Shown here: positions 55,765 to 64,000 of the stretch, piece by piece | How the letters are laid out: every line of letters starts with the position of its first letter | How positions within the stretch are numbered: the first letter of the stretch is position 1 | Translations under genes and position numbers: made by a program | Notes under the pieces: generated by a model | The model's database searches: none | Seen by the model: only the letters and a program-made list of their open reading frames with translations | Told to the model about the DNA's origin: nothing | From: Dipteris shenzhenensis | Taxonomy: Eukaryota; Polypodiophyta; Polypodiopsida; Gleicheniales | Strand: one strand, 5' to 3' | Assembly (NCBI GenBank): GCA_047967505.1 | Contig: CM106538.1 | DNA: 64,000 bases

Positions 55765-57911
55765 TTCGGTCTCACAAGGTCATGATCTTTAACCCCTCTT
55801 GAGCAAACATGCAATGGAAGCAGTTTACTTTTACTTTTGGTGGGTCACCAGTTGAGATCGTATCCTCATACACTTACTTGGGGGTCATCTTTTCCGGCTC
55901 GATCTTCACGATGAGACCAGTGATGCAGGCCAGACTGAGCAAGGGATACGCCTCACTGGCTCGGCTAGAGAGACAATACTTCCACTCCCATTGAGCAGGG
56001 GATATGCCTCAATGGCTCGGCTAGAGAGACAATACTTCCACTCCCACTTCCAGGACCCTCGGACCAAGGCTCTTCTCTTCGACTCCTTGGTTCGACCAGC
56101 TGGTATGTATGGCAGCCCTTGTTGGGGGCCTCACATGTCGGAGATAGAGTGGACACGGGTGGAGCACCTGCAAATCCTCATGCTCTCAGGGATGATCCGG
56201 GGGAAATCGTCTGTACCACATCACATCATTCAAGCCGAGTTTGGTGCTTCTCCACTCCAGCTAGTTTGGCACTGTATGAGAGAGTCTTAGGCCGAGTTCG
56301 AACAGGCGTAGGCTGGACAGATGAGATCTTGAGTACCATAGGGGTCAAACAGGGTGACGACACCAGCGATGCAGGCCAGAGTGAGCAAGGGATACGCCTC
56401 ACTGGCTCGGCTAGAGAGACAATACTTCCACTCCCACTTCCAGGACCCTCGGACCAAGGCTCTTCTCTTCGACTCCTTGGTCCGACCAACCGGTATGTAT
56501 GCAACCCTTGTTAGGGGCCTGACATGTCAGAGATAGAGTGGACATAGGTGGAGCGTCTGCATATCCTCATGTTCTCACGAATGATCCGGGGAAAACTGTC
56601 TATACCACACCACATCATTCAGGCCAAGTTTGGTGCTTCTTCACTCCAGCTAGATGCAGCCTTTCAGACCATCACATATCTACACGGGGTTAGATCATAT
56701 GGAGACTACACATCAGGGAGACAGAGGTTGCCATGGTTGGCTCTCGATTCCTCCATGAGGTTGGCAGCAGAGGGAGACAAGCGATGCTGGTATGCACAGA
56801 CTTATAGATGGTTTGTGAGACTAGGGTTCCAAATCGATAGGATACCTCCTTTTCAGTACAGTTTAGATGCCCCTCTGGTACTCCCACCCACCATCCCGAT
56901 TGGGCCACACACCAACCAGGTCATTCAACAGGATCTCCTGTAGCTACACACCTTTAGGATCTGGTTGGAGCCGAGGGAGCTTCCAGTGAAGCTGAGTTTC
57001 TACAGAGATTACTGTCTCCGTATTTCGGAGGAGGGATTCATCACACCACCGGGGTACATTGAGTTTCATATGCCTCACTCACTACGGATCTCCATCGGAC
57101 AGTTTCGGGTATCATCACACCGCCTCCGCATAGAGAGCGGCAGAGCAGAGGGGATTCCTGGGGAGAATCGCTTATGCATATTGTGCGACTGTCAGGAGGT
57201 TGAGTTGGAGGAGCATTTTATTTTCAAGTGCCCAGTGTACTACGAGATCCGAGGCTGCTACCACTACCTCTTCAGAGACATCTCCGGGCTCCTTTCCAGA
57301 TTCCTCACCTACCCAGATCAGAGATGCCTCGTGGCCTTCATTCACGAGGGGGTCCGACACAGAGAGTACTTACTCAGGCGACGGGGCTTGGCCACATTAT
57401 CAGACACCTCTCAGAGCAAGATCACAGAGTTCTTCCCATCGAGTGACATTGATCGTCCAGTCTCTAGCCACAAATGTGACAAAGACCGTGACTTGACGAT
57501 CGCCATGACACACGAGACATCGAGGGGACACACAGATCACTCTGGGGGACCTCTCGTCATTGTTTAGACCGGGATACGTACCATGGGAGTGATGGTGGCT
57601 CTGGTCTTGCGTCGAACCTCGTCCAAGAGACCGAGACGCACGGCGCCCCTTGACGGGCGTCAACATTTGATCATCGGCTATGCACCAGTCAGGGCGACAT
57701 GACATACAGAGGATTTCGCTCCGCTCCAGTCCTTTTCTTTTCATTGCTACATCCAGATGTATTTGATTATGTATGATCAGACTTAGGATTTAGCATAGGT
57801 GATGATGCTCGTTTCAGTAGCTCCACCCTTATTGTGATTTGTATCAGGTTTTCTTTCAGTCTCATAGACCCATCGGTCTTCTGAAGACTCTAATAAAATT
57901 TCTTTCTTTCT
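55765..57911 (+). pseudogene. Rearranged LINE relic, plus (RT end and C-terminal zinc finger)
   Basis: The plus strand starts with HKVMIFNPS, the end of RT, then SSYTYLGVIFSG and ARLSKGYASLARLERQ of the post-RT domain. An about 270-bp block (55993-56264) is repeated at 56393-56655. Between them lies an earlier RT piece (LGRVRTGVGWTDEILSTIGV then KQGD at the RT KQGCPLS box), so the order is scrambled. The C-terminal part continues to 57567 with a zinc-finger-like CILCDCQEVELEEH ... C and the end GGPLVIV. The 3' end is CTAATAAAATTTCTTTCTTT at 57890-57913, a TTTC-type tail, not poly-A. It belongs to a different LINE lineage from the 48.9-54.7 kb element. Confidence 0.8.
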
Positions 57912-57914
57912 AGA

Positions 57915-59300
57915 CTCACTGTGGTGCGCTCAACATACAAGGCCATGTCATCTGCAAACTCCGAGTCAAGGAGCTTCTCCTCCTGTCTGATTGGGAGCCT
58001 CAACCTTGTGAGACCCGCCAGCTGTGATCTCAAGTAGTAGCCCAGAGCCTCTGCTACAAACAAGAAGAGGGAGCTAGTGGGCAGCCTTGGCGGATCGAGC
58101 GAGAGAGAGGAAAGGCCTCGCCTGTGTGTCCTTCGATAATCATATGACTAGAGCTCCTTGCGTATAGCGTTGGAACTCCTCTGACCCATCGGTCTAAGAA
58201 ACCCAATCTCCTCATAGTGCCCTCGAGGAAAGACCACTCCACCCTGTCGTAGGCCTTCTCGAAGGCCAAGAGAAGGATGTCTAGTGGCTGTGACTCCTCC
58301 TTGGACCAATCCACTGCCTCCCAGAATGTGAAGATGTTGTCCAGGATGTTGCGTTCCTAGACAAACCCAGTCTGTGTGTCATGGATGATGTCGGTAAGAT
58401 GAGGCCGTAACCGCAAACTCAAGACCTTGGCGAGGATCTTGTATGTAGTATCAAGCAAAGTGATCGGCCTACACCGTTGGATATCTGACCTATCTCCCCC
58501 TTTCAGGATCAAACAAATCCACCCCGTGCGCAAGGATAGAGGGAGAAGGCCTGTGTCGAAAATCTCCTGGCAAGCTAAACGGAAAGGAGTGGCGATAATC
58601 TCCCAGAAGTTCCGGATGAAGGCCGGAGTCAAGCCATCCTCCCTCGGCATTTCTGGGTCGGGAGAGCCTTGAGGGCTTCCTAGAGCTCCTCATCTGTGAA
58701 AGGCTCCTTAAGTCTGTTATAGGTCCCGCGAGACTACTGTCAGAACGTGATCCCAAACAAGCTCTCGAGCCACAAGAACGGCTGGGGTCATCCTTTCTGT
58801 TTGAAAGAGCTGGCTATAAAAACTGTTGGTCATGGCAAGAATCTCTTGCAGGTCAGTGTACATGATGCCCTGCGAGTCCCAGAGATGATGTAGCTGTGTG
58901 CCGGTCGATTAGGGCCCAGTGGTTTGAAAGAACTGCTTCATCATCCTATCCCCGTGTTGTACCCATCGGGCCTGGGAGGAATGATAGGAGAACTCAGCCT
59001 GCCGCAGCTTCGTGTCCCAAAGCTCGAGACGAGCGCTCTCCAATCTATCATTAAGCCATTGACACACTGGGTTCTGCTACCTGAGCCTCTCGATGGAGGC
59101 GAGGTCTCTCCTCAAAGCCCGCTCGCGCTCCTGGAGGGTCCTCCTCCGCCTGAGGGCGTGAGCTTGCAGCTCCACATTGCTCCTTTGAATCGCATCCGCA
59201 ACCCACGCCACCCAGCCCTCACTTGGTGCCATCTTTGAGTGCTCCCAGATCTCTGCCGACCTAGCCATTTCTTGATCATCATAGTTTAGAAAAACCATGA
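57915..59300 (-). pseudogene. LINE RT relic, minus
   Basis: Reading minus: 59319-59077 and following sequence form the linker after the endonuclease (RRRTLQERERALRRDLASIE, WVQHGDRMMKQFF). At 58650-58357 the RT start is seen (CLILKGGDRSDIQRCRPITL); at 58314-58054 AFEKAYDRVEWSFLEG and RQGCPLAPS; then the catalytic FADD box near 57960. The relic stops where the TTTC tail of the plus-strand LINE begins, so the plus LINE has probably inserted into it. Stops occur between blocks. It is inactive. Confidence 0.75.
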
Positions 59301-59302
59301 AA

Positions 59303-59315
59303 ACATGCTCTGATA
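59303..59315 (-). promoter_or_regulatory. Copia primer-binding site on minus strand
   Basis: Plus-strand TGCTCTGATACCA is the complement of TGGTATCAGAGCA, the standard plant Copia initiator-Met tRNA site. It implies a minus-strand 5' LTR ending near 59317 and extending to higher coordinates. Confidence 0.7.
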
Positions 59316-59316
59316 C

Positions 59317-60180
59317 CAATGCAATCTTCCTGCTTCATCACTACGAACAACTCTTGTTATCTCTTCATTCGAACCATCACATAACAGCATACACTCTCTT
59401 TTGCGCGCTCTCCCTCTCTCTTTGCGAACACACTAGGGCCCAGGACAACACGTCGGGCTGGACCCCCCTGAAGGTATTTTATTCATGAGAGATAATCTGA
59501 GTACAAGCGTTTCAGCATAGAGCTGTTGTTACAAAATTTAGAACCTGAATCCAATTACAAAGGAACTCAAGGCTCATTCTTTTGGCAAGCTGCCACTTGT
59601 CTGATTTCTAGCCTAATTCTAATATCATGTCCATGGGTAAGGTCTTTTGGGGTCCTTAGCAATTGGTCATAACTCCTAATTGCTTGCGAAGCTCCGCAAT
59701 GCCCAAGTTTGGAACCTTTCTTATACATGCAACAATTAAGTAAAGCGCATAACCATGGCACCCTGTAATTGTTAGTGCTTCACATGCGAATAATAAGCTC
59801 TAGACTAATCCTAGTCACTGTGGGCGTCCCTACCAAGCAAACATGTGAACAAAGCATAGAACACAATTCTTGGTCGACGGAGGTCAACCCTCTTGGTCGT
59901 AATTAAGGGGCTTGACCATCAGTCAAAGCGCCTTAATTATGGCCAAGTCTCTCCAACCGAAGTTGGCGCACAGTGGTTAACGAGGTTAACCTTCTTGGCG
60001 TGAGCCAAATCTCGTTGGCTGAAGTCAACACTCTGTGACCGAAGTCAGTACTTTAATTGCTTGGTTAATCGTGGTTAACCATCTTGGACGAAGTGAGATC
60101 TTCCTGACCGAGGCTAGCCTTACTTAACTGAGGTTAAGTATCTTTGACCGGAGTCAAGACTTCGACCAAATGAAAGTAAC
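59317..60180 (-). other. Putative minus Copia LTR and GTCAA/GGTTAACC-rich region
   Basis: Following the primer site in minus sense. The part 59860-60180 is dense in GTCAA, GGTTAAC and GACCGAAGTCA words. The LTR start and a second LTR copy were not found. No gene is seen. Confidence 0.35.
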
Positions 60181-60633
60181 TCTTTGAACATAATTAAATA
60201 AATGAAGAACTCGTTACAACTTTTTCTTTGACTTTTGGAATATTTACAGCCTGGTGATAGTTGGAGAGCTCATCGTTTCTGCTTTCTCCTAGTTTCTTTT
60301 GTATGCATTCAATCTCAGCATCCTGAAATTTACACACCTCCTTGATGCTGATATGCATCCTTTGATGTTCTTGTCTTCTATTTTCTCCGATTTGGTTCAG
60401 ATGACAATATACTTGCGCTCCTTTTCGCCTCTTGTTTTCTGGTCCTGTGGGCTGCCCATTGATCCCATTTGGTCTCTTTCTTGATCAGTGCTGACGGGCT
60501 GTTTTATATTTGCAGGTACGATCAGTTGGAGACGCTTGTAGCGGCCCCCCGTGCAGGGGAGGTGGGGTAGTTTGGTGGAAAGGTTTGTTGGGGTAGGCAA
60601 TGTACGTACCAAGGGCCTTGTAGGGCTACTCCT
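60181..60633. other. Interval without a supported gene
   Basis: Mixed sequence before the young Copia element; no domain recognised in short frames. Confidence 0.4.
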
Positions 60634-60918
60634 TGTTGGAGATAAGTGCACACTAAGTGTACTATTTCCTAGTCTAAGTCTAAGTCTAGTCTTTATGTCT
60701 TGAGTGTGTGCCATGTGGCACTTCTACAATTATCCCATAAACACTCTTGCATTATGTCTTGTACTTTGGCCCATATATTCAATGGGTCACATCATTCTAA
60801 TCAATCAGTCTAGCTTGTGTCTTGTCTACACTTTTCTCAAGGTATTTCTTGTCTTCTAGTCTTGTCATTTCATTTCCATTTCCAGTTTCTAGTTCTAGTT
60901 CTTTTTCATATTCCCACA
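60634..60918 (+). repeat. 5' LTR of gag-only Copia element 2 (285 bp)
   Basis: Starts TGTTGGAGATAAGTGCACAC and ends TATTCCCACA. Contains repeated CTAAGTCTAAGTCTAGTC. Identical to 62784-63068. No strong TATA box is seen by eye; TATATTC near 60774 is a weak candidate. Confidence 0.96.
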
Positions 60919-60933
60919 TGGTATCAGAGCTAG
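60919..60933 (+). promoter_or_regulatory. Primer-binding site of Copia element 2
   Basis: TGGTATCAGAGCTAG directly follows the LTR, the classic plant Copia initiator-Met tRNA site. Confidence 0.9.
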
Positions 60934-61630
60934 ATTGATCCCTCTTCTCCCCCCTCAGTCTGCTGTAGCCATAGCTGCCTCTTCTCAGATTTCTCCCCCG
61001 CTCAGCTGGTCGCCATCTTCCTCTTCTGCCCGTCTTCTCCACGCTGCTGCCGTCCCTGCTGCCGCTGTAAATCTGCCCGCCATCTCTCTTCCAGATCTGC
61101 GCGCCAGATCTGCACGCCATTGCGCTGCCAGATCTGTTGCGCAGTTCCATTCTCTACCAGATCTGCACGTCAGATCTGCGCAGATCTGGCGCTGCTGTAG
61201 CTTCCGCTCCTGCTGTCGCTCAGCCAGATCTGAGCGCCAGATCTGCTGCCACCGACAAATCTGCGCAGCATCCATCTCTGCTCTCCGTACGACCGCCGCT
61301 GTACGCCACCGTACTTCGTTCGTCCCCGTCCGTACTCCGTCGTCAGTACTCTACACCATCGTCCGTACATCCGTACAGTCCGTACGACTGTACGGAATCC
61401 GTACCTGTACAGGCTGAAGACTTCTTCGACTTCATCTGCCTCTTTCAGTTTGCTGAACAGTCTCCTTTTTTGCTGGTTCCTCCTACTTCGATGGGCTGTC
61501 ATATGCTATGGCCCTGACAAAGTGGTGAGAGAACCGGCTTCTGGGATCTCTTCCTCTCATTTATTTTCTGCAATATTGTAAGGGAATAGACACTGCCCTT
61601 GCATCCTAGCAAGAGGTAAGACCTTCCCAC
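60934..61630 (+). promoter_or_regulatory. Leader of Copia element 2 with CAGATCTG and GTAC arrays
   Basis: The palindrome CAGATCTG occurs eight times at 61092, 61105, 61129, 61158, 61171, 61181, 61225 and 61238. Directly after it, GTAC occurs eleven times from 61287 to 61410, often as TCCGTAC. Upstream open frames (60935-61417, 61137-61517) encode low-complexity SAR/ICAQ-like words and are probably not proteins of the element, though translation as an upstream frame cannot be excluded. Confidence 0.7.
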
Positions 61631-62461
61631 ATGGCATCTTCCTCTCATTCTCTCATATCTATCGACAAATTCAATGGGTCCAACTTTCATACTTGGCAGA
61701 TCAAAATCAAGTGCCATCTTATGAAAGAAGGCCTTTGGGACATTGTTCACCGTGATGCTCCCGAAGGTCCATCTGAGCAAGTTGTTGCTGCCAAGAACGA
61801 CAAAGCCTATGCTATCATATTGCTCGGCCTTGGAGATGATTACATTCATCACATCTCCGACATACAGTCTGCTCCTCAAGCATGGATCACTTTGGACACT
61901 CTTTTTGGAGCCCGATCTAAAAACTCTAAGATTGCACTTATGATCTCATTTTTTGATCTACATATGCAGGAAGGAGCTACTATAGCCTCTCATGTCAATT
62001 ATCTTCGCAGTCTTATGGTTCAGCTTGCATCAGTCAAGTCTCCCATCTCCGAAGATATTGCTATTGCTGTGCTTCTCAAAAGCTTACCTGACTCCTATGC
62101 TACTCTTGTCACTACCTTCAAGTATCATAATAATCCTTCTCTTGAGGGAATCATCAATGCTCTCCAAGAGGAAGAAAGAACTCAACAACGCAAGGTAACT
62201 GACACTGCATTTTTAGCAAAGAAAGGCAGTTCTAAGGTAAGAAAGCCTTGCACCCATTGTGGCAAGACTAATCATGTGGAGAAGGACTGTTTCAAGGCTC
62301 ATCCATGCACCATTTGTGGCCGTGATAATCACCGGGAGAGGGACTGCTACTCCAAAACCTCTACATCAGCTCCTGCATCTACCTCAGCCCATGTTGCTGC
62401 AACATCTCCATCAGCTGATCCTACTGTTCCTTCCTTACATGATGAAAAGTGGGCTTTCTGA
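61631..62461 (+). CDS. Copia gag (UBN2 domain, two CCHC zinc knuckles), intact
   Basis: 276 residues from the ATG at 61631. Residues 9-190 match the Copia gag/UBN2 pattern: ISIDKFNGSNFHTWQIKIKC at the start, then AWITLDTLFGAR, LRSLMVQLASVKSPISED and LLKSLPDSYATLVTTF. Two zinc knuckles follow: CTHCGKTNHVEKDC (207-220) and CTICGRDNHRERDC (226-239), both complete. A Ser/Thr/Pro/Ala-rich tail ends HDEKWAF and a TGA. The protein should assemble the virus-like particle and bind element RNA. In full Copia polyproteins WAF or a similar word is followed by DSGA of the protease, so the stop lies at the gag-protease junction. All frames downstream are non-coding. Confidence 0.92.
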   Translation: MASSSHSLISIDKFNGSNFHTWQIKIKCHLMKEGLWDIVHRDAPEGPSEQVVAAKNDKAYAIILLGLGDDYIHHISDIQSAPQAWITLDTLFGARSKNSKIALMISFFDLHMQEGATIASHVNYLRSLMVQLASVKSPISEDIAIAVLLKSLPDSYATLVTTFKYHNNPSLEGIINALQEEERTQQRKVTDTAFLAKKGSSKVRKPCTHCGKTNHVEKDCFKAHPCTICGRDNHRERDCYSKTSTSAPASTSAHVAATSPSADPTVPSLHDEKWAF

Positions 62462-62783
62462 TTACTTCTATGTTTTGTCTACCACCTTGACCACCGATGA
62501 TGTAGGTCAAGGGGTTCTAGTGTCTTGGTCTTTCTATTTGTCTACAGTCAGTCTTCTGTCTATCTAGTCTTGTCTGTCTGTCTATTTGTCTATCAATCTG
62601 ACTGTGTTTTAGATCCATCTTGTCCCTACCCTTGTGGACCCATATGAGGATATCACTTGAGGAGGGGTGTCTCAGGATTTTTTGTCTGTCATGTCTTCTA
62701 TCTTGTCTCTCAGTCTATCAGTCTTTATGTCTGTCCTCTAGTCTTGTCTTTCTGTCTTACTCCTAGTGTCCACTTAAGGAGGG
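62462..62783 (+). other. Short 3' region of Copia element 2
   Basis: About 320 bp of non-coding, GTCT-rich sequence (TGTCTGTCTGTCTATTTGTC) between gag stop and 3' LTR. An extra purine block, GAGGAGGGGTGTC, lies at 62659; the polypurine tract next to the LTR is AAGGAGGG at 62776-62783. Confidence 0.7.
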
Positions 62784-63068
62784 TGTTGGAGATAAGTGCA
62801 CACTAAGTGTACTATTTCCTAGTCTAAGTCTAAGTCTAGTCTTTATGTCTTGAGTGTGTGCCATGTGGCACTTCTACAATTATCCCATAAACACTCTTGC
62901 ATTATGTCTTGTACTTTGGCCCATATATTCAATGGGTCACATCATTCTAATCAATCAGTCTAGCTTGTGTCTTGTCTACACTTTTCTCAAGGTATTTCTT
63001 GTCTTCTAGTCTTGTCATTTCATTTCCATTTCCAGTTTCTAGTTCTAGTTCTTTTTCATATTCCCACA
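62784..63068 (+). repeat. 3' LTR of gag-only Copia element 2 (285 bp)
   Basis: Identical to 60634-60918; ends TATTCCCACA and is followed by CCTAGCAGCC. Confidence 0.96.
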
Positions 63069-63261
63069 CCTAGCAGCCAAGAGGGCTGCTGAGCTACGAT
63101 GGGCACAACAGCGCCAGTTCCATGACGGAGCATACAGCAGCAGGCGGGCTGTGAACAGCCCCGTGGGCTGTAAGCAGTCCCTTAGTGGCCCCCCACACAA
63201 TAGCATGAGGGCTCGAGCAATCCCGTGGAGCAGAGCGGGGACCTGTAGGTCCCGTGGAGCA

Positions 63262-64000
63262 GAGAGAAAGAAAGAAAGAAAGAAAGAAATTTTATTAGAG
63301 TCTTCGGAAGACCGCTGGGTCTATGAGACTGAAAGAAAACCTGATACAAATCATAGTAAGGGTGGAGCTACTGAAACGAGCATATCACCCGTGCTAAACC
63401 CTAAGTTTGATCATACATAATCAAATACATCTAGATGTAACAATGAAAAGAAAAGGATTGGAGCGGAGCGGAATTGTCCATATGTCATGTCGCCCTGGTT
63501 GGTGCATAGCCGGTGATGGGACGCTGGTGCTCGTCAAGGGGTGCCGTGCGTCTCGGTCTCCTAGACGAGGCTCGACACAAGACCAGAGCTGTTGTTACTC
63601 CCGTGGGACATATCCCGGGTCTAAACAATGACGAGAGGTCCCCTAGAGTGATCTGTCTCGTGTGTCGTGCTGCGGTCGTCAGGTCGGGGTCTGTCACGTC
63701 TGCGGCTAGAGACTGGACGATCAATGTCACTTAATGGGAAGAACTCTGTGATCCTGCTCTGAGAGGTGTCTGATGATGTGGCCAAGCCCCGTTGCCTGAG
63801 TAAGTACTCTCTGTTTCGGACCCCCTCGTGAATGAAGGCCGTGAGGCATCTCTGATCTGGGTAGGCGAGGAATTTGGAAAGGAGCCTGTAGCCGTCTTTG
63901 AAGAGGCAGTGGTAGCGAGCGTGGATCTCGTAGTACACTGGGCACCTAAAAATAAAATGCTCTTCCGACTCAACCTCTTGACAGTCGCACAATATGCATA
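63262..64000 (-). mobile_element. 3' end of TTTC-tailed LINE, minus (second copy)
   Basis: Reverse-complement homologue of 57180-57911. The minus-strand frame 63992-63621 reads CDCQEVESEEHFIFRCPVYY, RCLTAFIHEGVRNREYLL, FFPLSDIDRPVSS and ends GPLVIV, matching the plus copy closely. The 3' untranslated part (63289-63600) also matches, and the tail is a GAAA run on plus at 63264-63289 (TTTC on minus). The window ends inside the element, so its 5' part is unknown. The two copies face each other across the young Copia element. Confidence 0.88.

Larger units (their letters stand above)
60634..63068 (+). mobile_element. Young gag-only Copia-type retrotransposon, 2.43 kb
   Basis: Two 285-bp LTRs (60634-60918 and 62784-63068), identical at every base by direct reading, flank 1865 bp of interior. 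The primer site TGGTATCAGAGCTAG follows the 5' LTR and AAGGAGGG precedes the 3' LTR. The interior encodes an intact 276-residue gag and nothing else; the reading frame ends just at the point where a Copia protease (usually W-x-x-DSGA) would begin. Flanks do not show a perfect 5-bp duplication (CTCCT on the left, CCTAG on the right). Mobility would depend on enzymes from a related full-length element. The identical LTRs mean very recent insertion or gene conversion. Confidence 0.92.

Noticed and set aside
60935-61517. Leader open frames of 126-160 codons in the young Copia element
   Set aside because: They reflect the CAGATCTG and CCGTAC arrays and overlap in different phases; no gag, protease or envelope feature. 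An upstream-frame role is possible but unsupported.
62784-63068. Possible solo LTR
   Set aside because: It is the 3' partner of 60634-60918 with gag, polypurine tract and primer site correctly placed between them.

Overview
This is nuclear DNA from a large-genome land plant. It is dominated by retrotransposons and old DNA-transposon relics, with very few host genes. The host genes are plant types (an intronless MATH-BTB protein and a GPI-anchored phytocyanin with one short GT-AG intron), the LTR elements use plant-style initiator-Met tRNA primer sites, and one short stretch carries CCCTAAA telomere-type repeats. The mix of Copia, chromodomain Ty3/Gypsy, LINE and CACTA elements with many long CT/GA and GT microsatellites suggests a fern-like or other non-seed/large plant genome. 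That placement is inference only.

Layout. 0-3 kb: purine-rich repeats, then the MATH-BTB gene (minus, 1582-2751) with a TA-rich upstream region. 3-7 kb: the 5' part of a Copia element interrupted by a CACTA (TNP2-type) relic whose CACTA end and subterminal repeats are visible at 3398-3595; a second, oppositely oriented CACTA fragment follows. 7.8-9.7 kb: minus-strand relic resembling a MULE-like transposase. 9.8-12.4 kb: decayed minus-strand LINE (ORF1 and ORF2). 16.0-19.05 kb: a complete short Copia-type element with LTRs, GGGAT target duplication and only a gag region. 19.8-20.4 kb: compound CT-rich VNTR. 21.8-22.6 kb: phytocyanin gene. 23-33 kb: mostly unassignable sequence with relic ORFs, minisatellites and one telomere-type motif. 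33.6-39.7 kb: three Ty3/Gypsy relics. 40-46 kb: duplications, paired hairpins, a dispersed 300-bp repeat whose inverted partner lies at 24.4 kb, and a possible first exon of a type II membrane protein. 46.75-48.9 kb: minus-strand Ty3/Gypsy gag-protease relic, split by a nearly intact 5.7-kb LINE (48.9-54.66 kb, ORF2 of 1272 aa, poly-A tail, about 16-bp target duplication). 55.8-59.3 kb: mosaic LINE on plus running into a decayed LINE on minus. 60.6-63.07 kb: a second gag-only Copia element with two identical 285-bp LTRs. 63.26-64 kb: inverted second copy of the 3' end of the 55.8-57.9 kb LINE family.

The most interesting signals are the two independent gag-only Copia elements (one with identical LTRs, hence very young, but with no clean target duplication) and dense clusters of GTAC motifs, the core bound by plant SBP/SPL factors, in the leaders of the two youngest retroelements (the intact LINE and the young Copia element). 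The Copia leader also carries eight copies of the palindrome CAGATCTG in about 150 bp. All identifications come from reading the sequence; no database search was run.
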